A stretch of DNA of 64,000 bases from Cyanobacteria bacterium FACHB-63 (GTDB taxonomy: Bacteria; Cyanobacteriota; Cyanobacteriia; Leptolyngbyales; Leptolyngbyaceae), in NCBI GenBank assembly GCA_014695255.1, contig JACJNX010000011.1:62001-126000 (forward strand), in the 5' to 3' direction. This document shows positions 43,864 through 52,232 of the stretch, piece after piece. Both the position numbers and the translations under genes were made by a program. Under the pieces are notes generated by a model that made no database searches, had not been told where the DNA came from, and was given only the letters and a program-made list of their open reading frames with translations. Positions within the stretch are counted from its first letter, which is position 1. Every line of letters starts with the position of its first letter.

Positions 43864-46800
43864 AGAATTTCGATCGTTCCCTGCTGCCCATTGATCCGAA
43901 CGCGCTGCCCATCTTGCAGAATCTCAGTGGCGTGAGGCACATCCATTACCGCAGGGATACGATACTCTCGTGCCACGATCGCCCCATGTGAGAGCCGTCC
44001 CCCGACTTCGGAAATCAGTCCGCCGATTCGCGCTAGGACGGGCATCCATCCAGAGTCCGTGTAGGGAACGACGAGAATCGTTTCACGATCGACATTAATC
44101 GAACCATTGAGCGATCGCAGCACTCGAATTGTTCCTTCGACTTGTCCCGCGCTGGCTCCGATGCCTTGGAGGCGGTTCGAGGCTTGCCAAGTGGGGAGGC
44201 TGGGAGCAGGCGGCTCGTCACCATACACGAGCTGAGGAATCGGGGAGAGTTGGCGATCGTGGTCGAATTGCGATCGGCGTTGCTCGATCAGTTGAGAAAA
44301 TTGCGCTTGGATTTCTGGATTTGAACCCGTAGCTTGCTGAATTTCAGCATGGGTCAGAAAGAAGATGTCACCCGATTCGGAGAGAATGCCGGACTTGAGC
44401 CAAAGCTGTTCGATCGCCACAAATCGCCAGCGGAGTTCTGCCAATAAGCGGCTGTAAAGTTCGGTGACTTTTCCCTTTAAGGTGATGCGTCGCTGTACGC
44501 CTTTGTTTTTGACCTGCGGGGTTGCAGGGGCGGGAGTGGGATTTAAGCAAAATTGTTGAAACAGTTCTTGGACGGGTCGCGGTTGTTCGCGCCAAGTGGG
44601 AACAGCGATATCGGTTCCGACTTCGCTAAGGTAGCCGTATTGGTCGAGAAGTTGATCGAACTGCTTAAGAATGGCTTGTCCTCGATCAGTTTGAGCCAAT
44701 TGGACGAAGAGATCGTCTTGACGTTCGGAATCTCCTAACACCGATCGGGCAGAAGCCGCTAAAGCAGAGAGCGATCGTAGTGCTGCAACCTCCGGAGTAT
44801 CCTGATTATCTAATTCTTCATCACGAACCCGAAATACTGCTTTTCGGAGTGCAGCGCTTAAAGGAGCAAGAATGCTGTAATACGTTGCCCGCTCTAATAG
44901 TTCAAGAATTTGCTGGATTTCTTGAGTAATTTGCTGGATTGTTTGAGTGCTCGATTGGAATTCTTGAGTTCCGAACTCAGCAGTTTGAGCTTCAGATGAA
45001 AACTGTTGAGATCCAGACTGAAATTCTTGAGTTCCGAACTCGACATTTTGAGTCCTAAATTGAAATTCTTGAGTTCCAGACTGAAATTCTTGAGTTCTAA
45101 GGGTGGGTGTTCCTGCTAGAAACGCGAAGTTTCTCAGTTTGAGCAGCATCGGTCTAAAGTAAAGCTGCTCGTCTCGCGCAAAATCTTTCTCTAATCGCAT
45201 CTCTCGCTGAAGTAATCGCAGTAATCCGGGCAGATTTGCGATCGTCGATCGTGTCGGTGGCTTGCTGAACTTCGCCCCTCTAGTTAAAAACTCCAAACTC
45301 TCAGCAGGCAATCCCATCCGGCGGAAAATTTGCCCCAACAATGTGGCATTGAAATAAGCGTGTGAATAGTGCAAGGTTGCCGTTTCGGTGAAGTCCAAGC
45401 CTGAAGCACGATCGCCGAGAACGATCGTAAAAATTTTCCCCCAAACCCCGCAAGTGAGCGGACGATTAATTGACCAAGTTAAAGGACGAATCGCACCGGG
45501 AATCACTTCTGCGGCAATTTTGCGCGTCCAGATTGGGGCGAGGGTTGTAATCGATCTCGATTGCAGCACCCACAAAGTTTCCCCATCAAAACTCCATTCA
45601 ATGTCTTGGGGCACTCCATGAAAATACTCTTCTAAATGCCGCGCTAGATACGCCACCTGCTGAATTAATCGCGCTGGAACGGTTCCTGCTCCTTCAATCT
45701 CAAGTGCTACATCCTCTGGTAATCTCCAATCGGCTCCGACTTCTCGCACATTCACCTGATAACTTTCGGGTGTCTCCTGCCCTGACACTACACGATCGGC
45801 AGTTCCCGGTAACGCTTCAATCAATACGCTGTCCCCTTGCCGCGTAATCGGATCACGACTAAATGCCACCCCCGAAAACACCCCCCGAACTTGTTGCTGA
45901 ACCAGCACCACCATCGACGCATCAGAAATTCCCCGATCGCGCCGATATTTCACAGCAGATTCCTGCTCATACGATTCCAAACACCGCAAAATCGCAGGTA
46001 AAAGCAAGTCTCGATGCGTGATGTTGGCGATCGATTCATACTGCCCTGCTGCGGAAGCCGATTCAGAATCTTCTCCGATTGCCGACGATCGCACGATCAA
46101 CGGATTCTCCCGTGATGGTTGCAATGCTTGAATCAACGGTTTCGGATCATCTCCCGGCAACAAGACGCAAGCATCGGGAACCGGATAGCCCGATCGCTTC
46201 AGTTCCGAAAGTGTTGCCGCCTTTTGTCCAACTTTCTCGGCTTTCAAGATTTGATCGAGCGTCAGGAGCGATCGATCGTCCCGCAAAAATTGAAACATCG
46301 CCTGTGATCCCCTCTGTGCTTGGTCTGGTCTGAGATTTAAATCATCTGGAACTTGGTTATAAATCCACCACAAAAAAGCTGCAAGCGCGATCGAACTTCC
46401 AATCAGCGGAACTTCTAACGGATGCCGCAACGTTGTGATGAGCGGAAACAAAATCAAAACGCCAAACTTGCCCGATCGCCGTTCCCGCAAAATCGTAAAT
46501 CCAATTCCCCCAATCAAAAATACAAGAAACGAAGTGAGCGAATCATGCACCACATAGCCCCACACCACATTCGTTGTGCCCGCTCCTTTGCCGATAAAAT
46601 ACCGCCCGTAAACCAGTGCAATCAGCGAAACCACTTCCCACTCTGGACGATCGGGAAAAAACGATCGCGCTAACAATACCGCTGCAATTCCCTTAAACGC
46701 CTCAGACAGTACGGCTAAAATCCCGACAAGCTTCCCCCCGTGATAAAACGCTGCCGAAACACTGAGATTTCCTGTCCCCAATTCAGACAATCGTTTCCGA

Positions 46801-46898
46801 GTCAGAGCGCGAGTAATCCAACTGATGAGCGGCAACCCTCCCAGAATCGGACACAGAATAAAAATCAGCAGCGAACCCCAAACTGGCATCAACGTCAT
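43860..46898 (-). CDS. Fusion of PlsY-like membrane domain with dikinase-type phosphotransferase (ATP-grasp + swivel His)
   Basis: It has 1012 residues. Residues 1-200 are a PlsY-like integral membrane domain (LGTGNLSVSAAFYHGGKLVG and a hydrophobic stretch LSEAFKGIAAVLLA); PlsY normally makes lysophosphatidate from acyl-phosphate and glycerol-3-phosphate. Residues about 215-460 form a PPDK/PEP-synthase ATP-grasp with LIVRSSAIGEDSESASAAGQY and a DIEWSFDGETLWVLQSRS end. A variable region of about 480 residues follows, containing nine heptad repeats. Last is a swivel domain with GGRLSHGAIVAREY (His971). There is no PEP-binding TIM barrel, so the layout resembles rifampin phosphotransferase (ATP, acceptor, His) on a membrane anchor. 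The ATG overlaps the alpha/beta hydrolase stop. Confidence 0.72.
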   Translation of the reverse strand: MTLMPVWGSLLIFILCPILGGLPLISWITRALTRKRLSELGTGNLSVSAAFYHGGKLVGILAVLSEAFKGIAAVLLARSFFPDRPEWEVVSLIALVYGRYFIGKGAGTTNVVWGYVVHDSLTSFLVFLIGGIGFTILRERRSGKFGVLILFPLITTLRHPLEVPLIGSSIALAAFLWWIYNQVPDDLNLRPDQAQRGSQAMFQFLRDDRSLLTLDQILKAEKVGQKAATLSELKRSGYPVPDACVLLPGDDPKPLIQALQPSRENPLIVRSSAIGEDSESASAAGQYESIANITHRDLLLPAILRCLESYEQESAVKYRRDRGISDASMVVLVQQQVRGVFSGVAFSRDPITRQGDSVLIEALPGTADRVVSGQETPESYQVNVREVGADWRLPEDVALEIEGAGTVPARLIQQVAYLARHLEEYFHGVPQDIEWSFDGETLWVLQSRSITTLAPIWTRKIAAEVIPGAIRPLTWSINRPLTCGVWGKIFTIVLGDRASGLDFTETATLHYSHAYFNATLLGQIFRRMGLPAESLEFLTRGAKFSKPPTRSTIANLPGLLRLLQREMRLEKDFARDEQLYFRPMLLKLRNFAFLAGTPTLRTQEFQSGTQEFQFRTQNVEFGTQEFQSGSQQFSSEAQTAEFGTQEFQSSTQTIQQITQEIQQILELLERATYYSILAPLSAALRKAVFRVRDEELDNQDTPEVAALRSLSALAASARSVLGDSERQDDLFVQLAQTDRGQAILKQFDQLLDQYGYLSEVGTDIAVPTWREQPRPVQELFQQFCLNPTPAPATPQVKNKGVQRRITLKGKVTELYSRLLAELRWRFVAIEQLWLKSGILSESGDIFFLTHAEIQQATGSNPEIQAQFSQLIEQRRSQFDHDRQLSPIPQLVYGDEPPAPSLPTWQASNRLQGIGASAGQVEGTIRVLRSLNGSINVDRETILVVPYTDSGWMPVLARIGGLISEVGGRLSHGAIVAREYRIPAVMDVPHATEILQDGQRVRINGQQGTIEIL
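44907..45095 (-). repeat. Nine 21-bp tandem repeats encoding heptads (residues 602-664 of the fusion)
   Basis: The units read TQEFQSG, TQEFQFR, TQNVEFG, TQEFQSG, SQQFSSE, AQTAEFG, TQEFQSS, TQTIQQI and TQEIQQI. The DNA has a 21-bp period around TTCTTGAGTTCC. They would form a Gln-rich amphipathic helix or coiled coil, expanded in frame. Confidence 0.9.
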
Positions 46899-47542
46899 AG
46901 CGCGTTATTCAAGTCGATCGTTTCCTTGATGTTCGCCCAAAACTTCCAAATTTCCCGCATTACTGCGGAATGAATTCGTAAATCTGGATGAGACACACCA
47001 GAAAGGCAAACGAACTCCGCACCGTGAATAACCGTCGATTCAACGCTGACAACGCCATCATGTCCATTACCACAATCGCTTGCCACCACTAAAGTCGGAA
47101 TTTGTGCAGCAATCCTCTGCGCGATCGCGCTTCGATTCACGCCTAAATCTCTCGCAATTCCAATCCCCCAACCAAACGGATCGACCTTGCGGGCAATATG
47201 CGATCCGCCAATCGGCGCACCCAATAGCACCAACGAATGCACCCGCGACCACCATTCGGGATGCCGATCGAGCAATTCCACCCACAATACGCCACCCATC
47301 GAAGTTGCAATAATCCGAATCGGCACATCAGGATATTTACTTAAGGTGTCACTCACCACCGCTTGAACACTCTGAATCAGCGGTTCTAAATAAAACAGAG
47401 TCCTAACCCAGTGCAATTCGGGTGCAACGATCAGAGTATCTTTCAGATCCAGCGCGTGAGCGAGTCGAGCGATCGTCTGACTCCCCGAAAGGTCAGTCAT
47501 GCCATGTTGAGCAAAAAGGATGGTTTGGGGCTGAACAGTCAT
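46895..47542 (-). CDS. Alpha/beta hydrolase, translationally coupled to the PlsY fusion
   Basis: The start is set at the ATG at 47542 (215 residues); the frame is open to 47605. It begins ILFAQHGMTDLSG, has a nucleophile elbow ATSMGG, and LVLLGAPIGGSH. The acidic residue may lie in SDCGNGHDGVV and the His in GVSHPD. It belongs to the lipase/acyl-hydrolase-like fold. The stop overlaps the start of the PlsY fusion (ATGA), and a shared lipid substrate is a natural inference. Confidence 0.7.
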   Translation of the reverse strand: MTVQPQTILFAQHGMTDLSGSQTIARLAHALDLKDTLIVAPELHWVRTLFYLEPLIQSVQAVVSDTLSKYPDVPIRIIATSMGGVLWVELLDRHPEWWSRVHSLVLLGAPIGGSHIARKVDPFGWGIGIARDLGVNRSAIAQRIAAQIPTLVVASDCGNGHDGVVSVESTVIHGAEFVCLSGVSHPDLRIHSAVMREIWKFWANIKETIDLNNAL

Positions 47543-48046
47543 GTTTTCAAAGCAACAAAAACTTTCTTCACCATAGTAGATAAACGATGACGTAACCGAT
47601 GGCAAATTCAGCTTGTCTAACTACATGATGCTATAAGCATGGATGTTGCGTTTGAACTGATGCAAAACAACTCAAAAATTACCTGAGAAGCAGCTAAAAC
47701 CAGCAGAAATTTCTCAGTTTTTAAGCTATCTAGCCTAAGCCATATCAACATTTCGTCAGTGATCCAACGGAACTTTTCTAGGCTGTGCTGAGAACTATGA
47801 GAAGCATGGGCACATTTTAATTGTAAACCTGCTCCCTTTGATAGATGTATCTGTAGTCTTTTGCTAAGTTCAGCAACAAAGAAATTTTAAGGCTTGTGTA
47901 GTTTTAGCTAATTGGGACTGTGCTGACCTTTCGCAGTTGATCCTCTGGCTCCTACTAGCCTCTTTCTCTGCTTGATCGCGTCCTCTCAACTCCACGGTGG
48001 GTTCAAGCTTCGTGAGCGCTCTTCAGTTCTTCCCCTGCCGCCCAGT
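47543..48046. other. Gene-free stretch before the decayed DUF11-type gene
   Basis: No RNA gene, repeat or convincing frame is visible in these 504 bp. Confidence 0.4.
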
Positions 48047-48744
48047 ATGAAAGCAACTCCTTATCAACTTTTAGCAGCGACGCTTCTAATCGGTAGTAGC
48101 CGCTCTGGGATCAATCCACCTAATGCAGGCGACACTAGCAGTGTAGACTTCATCCTCACAAACGTTGGGAACGATCTAACTCAATTTTTCATACCGGGAA
48201 CCGCTACACTTTCCAACACCACAGACTTTGAGTTGAATGGTTCCTTGCAAATCGGAAATACTATCACTCCGGTGAATGTTCCTGCGGGGAGTGGAACAAC
48301 TGGAAACGGTGGTACAGGTGAAAATTTACTAGGCGCACTCACAGAACAAGGATCAATTCCACCGAATGGGACAGTTACTGTTCGCGTTCCAATTCGAGCA
48401 AGGGGAACTGCTCCCGCAGGCGCAACTACAATCGTTTCACTAGGTAACACCACACCAGCCAATACTCAGAACGCCGATCGCACGGACAACGTCAACAATA
48501 CACTCGATGTCTACACCGTAGATAGTCCAGACAATACGCCTAACAAGACTCCAGGCGTTCTCACTATTGGTTCATCTCCACAAGAGACACCGTTGGTGGA
48601 ACCTTTCCAGGCTCTGCAACCGCAACAAGGGGAGCCAACAGCGGCACCGCCAACAGCGGAGATATTCAAATCTATGTCAATACTCACACCACCCTTGCAC
48701 CTCAAGGATTTGGGGAGTTTATTTTCCGTCGTGAAATCAAGTAG
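48047..48744 (+). pseudogene. Frameshifted DUF11-type surface protein gene
   Basis: From the ATG at 48047 the frame gives MKATPYQLLAATLLIGSS (a signal-like start), then VDFILTNVGNDLTQFFIPGT and RVPIRARGTAPAG, typical of cyanobacterial DUF11-like surface proteins. After about 48545 the meaningful reading shifts to another frame: VGGTFPGSATATRGANSG, then QIYVNTHTTLAPQGFG and FIFRREIK, stop at 48742-48744. At least one frameshift, probably with an internal deletion after the signal, has broken the gene. An intact DUF11 protein follows 17 bases later. Confidence 0.55.
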
Positions 48745-48761
48745 TTCATCAGGAGTGAAGC

Positions 48762-49322
48762 ATGAAACGAAATTTTGTTTGGATAGGACTAGGAATTGCG
48801 ACCGTTGCCGCAATGTTTCCGATCGACGGAACATTCGCTGCGGCGAGATTGTTCGATCGTGGGTTAGCGATTGCTCAAAACTTAAACCAACCGAGAGTTG
48901 AACTGCGGCTAATTGCAAAGCAAAAGCTAGTACGGAAAAATGCTCAAGGCAAAGAGCAAGTGGCTTGGGATGAATTGACCAAAGATACCATGGTGCAAAA
49001 AGGCACAATGTTGAGATTTCAAGTCGTGGCGAAAAACACAGGCGATCGTGCAGCTGAGAAATTAGTCATCACCCAGCCCGTGCCGAAAGGAACGATTTAT
49101 GAGATCGGCACTGCGATCCCAAGCGGGGCTGAACTGAGCTATAGCATTGATGGCGGTAAAACCTTTAGCGCAAATCCGCTAGTACAGGTGACATTACCTG
49201 ATGGCAGAACTGAGATGCAGCTTGCACCTGCCGAAGCCTATAGCCATGTGCGCTGGACATTTGACCGACCGATCGCACCCAAGAATGGTCTAGAGATAAC
49301 CTACGACGTAAGCGTTCGGTAG
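48762..49322 (+). CDS. Secreted DUF11-type protein
   Basis: The ATG at 48762 has AGGAG upstream. The 186 residues have a signal peptide (about 1-27), then a beta-rich domain with MLRFQVVAKNTGDRAAEKLVI and VPKGTIYEIG, the conserved DUF11-type repeat. It is likely a cell-surface or periplasmic protein of unknown function, and probably once formed an operon with the decayed gene upstream. Confidence 0.7.
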   Translation: MKRNFVWIGLGIATVAAMFPIDGTFAAARLFDRGLAIAQNLNQPRVELRLIAKQKLVRKNAQGKEQVAWDELTKDTMVQKGTMLRFQVVAKNTGDRAAEKLVITQPVPKGTIYEIGTAIPSGAELSYSIDGGKTFSANPLVQVTLPDGRTEMQLAPAEAYSHVRWTFDRPIAPKNGLEITYDVSVR

Positions 49323-49333
49323 CTATTGGTGAA

Positions 49334-49873
49334 TTAAGTCCACATCACCGATGACCAGGTTGACCAGACAAAGATGCCAACGGCTGCGATCGCTAACACA
49401 ACTTCGATTAAGTTTCCGATCAGTGCGCCAAAGCCGATTGCGAGGCTCACTTTTCCCGCCGTTTTAAGGCGTTCTGAAGCTGGGAGATTGCGGCGATAAA
49501 GATACTCACCGATAAATCCACCCAATAGACCACCGACGAGAATTCCAGCAATGGGGCCGCCAAGCGGCAACGCAGGCAACAACCCAAAAAAGCCGATCGC
49601 CATACCCGCAAGCATTCCATACTGGCTCCATTTGCTTGCTCCCGCTTGTTTGGCTCCCCAGTACGAGCCGAGCCATTCTACAACAGCACTCAGAATCAGC
49701 GCCACGAAGATCAATCCGAGCGGCAGTAGCGGAATGGCAAACTTTGTCACCACACACCAAACTAAAATGGCTGCCAGAATTAAGCTAGGTCCCGGCACTC
49801 CGGGTAAAACTGCTCCCGCCACTCCAACTAGCATCACCGCGACTAATACCCAGTACAAAATCATTAGATTCAT
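49334..49873 (-). CDS. DUF456 membrane protein
   Basis: The ATG at 49873 has GGAG 8 bases upstream, giving 179 residues. It contains multiple Gly-rich hydrophobic helices: GVAGAVLPGVPGPSLILAAIL, GFFGLLPALPLGGPIAGI, GGLLGGFIGEYLYRR. The family is DUF456, function unknown. It follows an M48 peptidase gene by 10 bases and probably shares its transcript. Confidence 0.75.
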   Translation of the reverse strand: MNLMILYWVLVAVMLVGVAGAVLPGVPGPSLILAAILVWCVVTKFAIPLLPLGLIFVALILSAVVEWLGSYWGAKQAGASKWSQYGMLAGMAIGFFGLLPALPLGGPIAGILVGGLLGGFIGEYLYRRNLPASERLKTAGKVSLAIGFGALIGNLIEVVLAIAAVGIFVWSTWSSVMWT

Positions 49874-49883
49874 GGTGTTTCTC

Positions 49884-50723
49884 CTATCTGCGGCGAACCA
49901 TTTGAGCAAAGCGATCGCGCCCGTCTTCTAAGTTCGGCGGAACGCCTTGAGGAAAGGACTTCTGAATCGCCGCTTTCAGCGTTTGTAGGCGATTTCCGGG
50001 ATCGGGATGAGAACTAAGAAACTCTGGGTTTCGTCCTCCCGAACTCCGCGCTAAAATTTGCATGAGTTCAAGAATGCCACGCGGGTCGTAGCCTGCTTGA
50101 AGCATAAACTTTAGTCCGAGTCGATCGCTTTCCGTTTCATCCTTCCGACCGTAGCGGAGGTTAACCAACTGATTTGCGGCTTGAGCGATCGCGGCGGCTC
50201 CCTGTCCGCCATCTTGTCCACCACTTGTCGCCACTCCGATCGCGCTCACTAGAGAAACACCGAGCTGCTGTTTGGCAAGATGCTCGGCTCCGTGTCGCCC
50301 GACGACGTGACCGACTTCATGCCCTAATACGGCAGCTAGCTGCGCTTCTGAGTTCATTCGTCCTAGAAGTGCTGCGGTAATGAAGACTTGTCCGCCTGGA
50401 AGCGCAAAGGCATTGACGGTTTGGGAATCGCGTAGCAGGTGGAATTCAAACGGATAGGGCGCTTTCGCAGCCTCCGATCGCTGAACCACCCGTTCACCGA
50501 CTGCATCAATGTAGTCTTGCAGCGATTGATCAGGGAAAAGTCCGCCGTGTCGGGCTGCCATTTGCTGACGGCTTTGCAGTCCGAGTACGATTTCTTGTCG
50601 GGGAGTCAGTTGAACGCGCTGATTTTCGCCCGTGACAGGATTGACATTGGTTGCCCCGAAGTAGCTAAACAGACCTCCAACCGCAAACACCAGTCCTAGT
50701 ATTAACCGAATTAAAACGCTCAC
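49884..50723 (-). CDS. Periplasmic/anchored M48 metalloprotease (BepA/LoiP-like)
   Basis: The 279-residue product begins at a GTG (50723). A hydrophobic anchor (5-23) leads to a domain with NAFALPGGQVFI, the zinc site HEVGH at 135-139, and ESDRLGLKFM providing the third ligand. SSHPDPGNRLQTL closes the domain. Such enzymes handle outer-membrane or misfolded periplasmic proteins. It is monocistronic or heads the DUF456 pair. Confidence 0.82.
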   Translation of the reverse strand: MSVLIRLILGLVFAVGGLFSYFGATNVNPVTGENQRVQLTPRQEIVLGLQSRQQMAARHGGLFPDQSLQDYIDAVGERVVQRSEAAKAPYPFEFHLLRDSQTVNAFALPGGQVFITAALLGRMNSEAQLAAVLGHEVGHVVGRHGAEHLAKQQLGVSLVSAIGVATSGGQDGGQGAAAIAQAANQLVNLRYGRKDETESDRLGLKFMLQAGYDPRGILELMQILARSSGGRNPEFLSSHPDPGNRLQTLKAAIQKSFPQGVPPNLEDGRDRFAQMVRRR

Positions 50724-50835
50724 AATAGCTGTTAAAAAGATGCGATCGATGTATTTTGAAATGCTCTAATGAAATAGATCAATCAGCCTGAAGATACAGT
50801 TCTTTGTGAACTTCAGGCGCTACCAAACACATTAA

Positions 50836-51291
50836 ATGAATGAATCACCCTTAGATTTATCCGTGCGACGTTGGGGAATGGGTTGTCACCTGTCGGGATT
50901 GTTGGCGATCGTAGTCTGCTCAGTTGCGCCGATTCCGTTTTTGGGGGTGCTGTTTCCTTATCTTGTTTGGAGCCTGGGGCGCGATCGCCATCCCTTTATC
51001 GATCAGCAAGGAAGAGAAGCGATTAATTTCCAACTTTCGATGACAATCTATCTCCTGATTGGTGTAATTCTTTGGATTTTTCTGGCGTTTACGACCTGCA
51101 TGGTTGCAATTACAGGGGCATCCCCAAATCAGAATATTTTTGGTGCTGCTTTTGGTTGGTTGATGGTGTTGGGTGTGGCGGTGCTGGTGCTGTTTGCGGG
51201 ATTTATGATTGCGGTAATCAGCTTTGCTGCCGTGAAAGCCAGTCGAGGACAGTCATATCGTTATCCCTTCAGGATGCAGTTTTTGCAGTGA
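50836..51291 (+). CDS. DUF4870 membrane protein
   Basis: The 151 residues match the DUF4870 family: an N-terminal RRWGMGCHLSGLLAI, the conserved RDRHPFIDQQGREAINFQ, then two membrane segments (about 70-90, 105-130). The function is unknown. It is separated from the next gene by 116 bp. Confidence 0.8.
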   Translation: MNESPLDLSVRRWGMGCHLSGLLAIVVCSVAPIPFLGVLFPYLVWSLGRDRHPFIDQQGREAINFQLSMTIYLLIGVILWIFLAFTTCMVAITGASPNQNIFGAAFGWLMVLGVAVLVLFAGFMIAVISFAAVKASRGQSYRYPFRMQFLQ

Positions 51292-51407
51292 TTGTAGTGA
51301 TTGTAGTTCACTTCAGACTCAGGGTGAAATTGAATCCGTCTTACAGGAGAAGCAGTGGCGATCGCAGCAGCTTAGAATGCGACTCAGCTTTTATCTAAAG
51401 GGGTTAA

Positions 51408-51779
51408 ATGATGCTTATCGCTTTATCGGCATTGCAGCGAGGGTTGCGCCGAACGATCGCAGTCGTGTCGCTCGTTGCATTGTTTACTGTATCTAACTTT
51501 GTATTGCTAAATTTGCCGAGCTACGCTGCACACCTGTCTTCATCTTCTTCGATTAGTCCCGAAGAGCAGATCGATCGAGCGTTTGAAGAAACCGAGGCAG
51601 CAGGGATTCAAGAAGAGATTTATCAACAACGCCTGCAAGAAGGACAAGACCCTGAGAAGATGCCCGGACCGTTTAAGCGGATTGTGGATGCAGAAGGAAA
51701 GGAGGTTCCTGAAACCAGCTTGATTGAGACTTCAGTCAGCAAAGTACGGGAACTGACTCAGAAAGTTACAGGCAAGTAA
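51408..51779 (+). CDS. Secreted small protein of unknown function
   Basis: It has 123 residues, with a signal peptide (about 15-41, ending SYAA) and an acidic helical body (EEQIDRAFEETEAAGIQEE). AAAGGGG precedes the ATG. No family is recognised. It is followed 27 bases later by a DUF2171 gene and may be co-transcribed with it. Confidence 0.6.
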   Translation: MMLIALSALQRGLRRTIAVVSLVALFTVSNFVLLNLPSYAAHLSSSSSISPEEQIDRAFEETEAAGIQEEIYQQRLQEGQDPEKMPGPFKRIVDAEGKEVPETSLIETSVSKVRELTQKVTGK

Positions 51780-51806
51780 ACCATTTTTTATATCGAGGAC
51801 ACAATC

Positions 51807-52076
51807 ATGGACATTTCTAAAATCAGAGCAGATCTAGCTATTTATGCTGAGGGTCCTGGCGGTTTGGATGGTGCATCGGATGTGCATATCGGAACTGTAG
51901 ACCAAGTTGAAGGCGGAAAGTATATCAAAATGAAAAAGCTTGATTCTCCCGATCGACAGCATCACTGGTTTCCTGTCACTTGGGTTCGGGCAGTCGATGA
52001 AAGTGCAGTGTTTTTGAACAAGCAGATTGATGAAGTCGCTAAAGAGTTGATGAACGAGGCTCCGGCTGAAGTTTAG
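51807..52076 (+). CDS. DUF2171 protein
   Basis: The 89 residues fit DUF2171: DGASDVHIGTVDQVEGGKYIKMKKLD, then HHWFPVTWVRAVD. It is a small beta-barrel, PRC-barrel-like family of unknown function. GAGGA lies upstream. It is followed by a repeat and a strong bidirectional terminator. Confidence 0.8.
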   Translation: MDISKIRADLAIYAEGPGGLDGASDVHIGTVDQVEGGKYIKMKKLDSPDRQHHWFPVTWVRAVDESAVFLNKQIDEVAKELMNEAPAEV

Positions 52077-52108
52077 GGTTTTAGAGGATGTTTGAACAGG
52101 CTTCGATC

Positions 52109-52153
52109 GTTGTTCTCCCGCCCCGAAATTCTATTTCAAGGCGGGAGAACAAC
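52109..52153. repeat. Hairpin repeat, relative of the element at 27105
   Basis: GTTGTTCTCCCGCC at 52109 pairs with GGCGGGAGAACAAC ending at 52153. The leading AGAGGATGTTTGAA (52083) is identical to 27069. Confidence 0.7.
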
Positions 52154-52191
52154 GAGAGCGAAGAGACTTCTTATACTTTTCAAAAACTCCC

Positions 52192-52229
52192 ACAGAGGGG
52201 TTGCGATCGTCTGATCGCAACCCCTCTGT
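52192..52229. terminator. Perfect 17-bp-stem terminator between convergent genes
   Basis: ACAGAGGGGTTGCGATC (52192-52208) pairs perfectly with 52213-52229 across GTCT, with GTTTT after it. It lies between the DUF2171 gene and the convergent ABC transporter gene, so it can act in both directions. Confidence 0.85.
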
Positions 52230-52232
52230 GTT

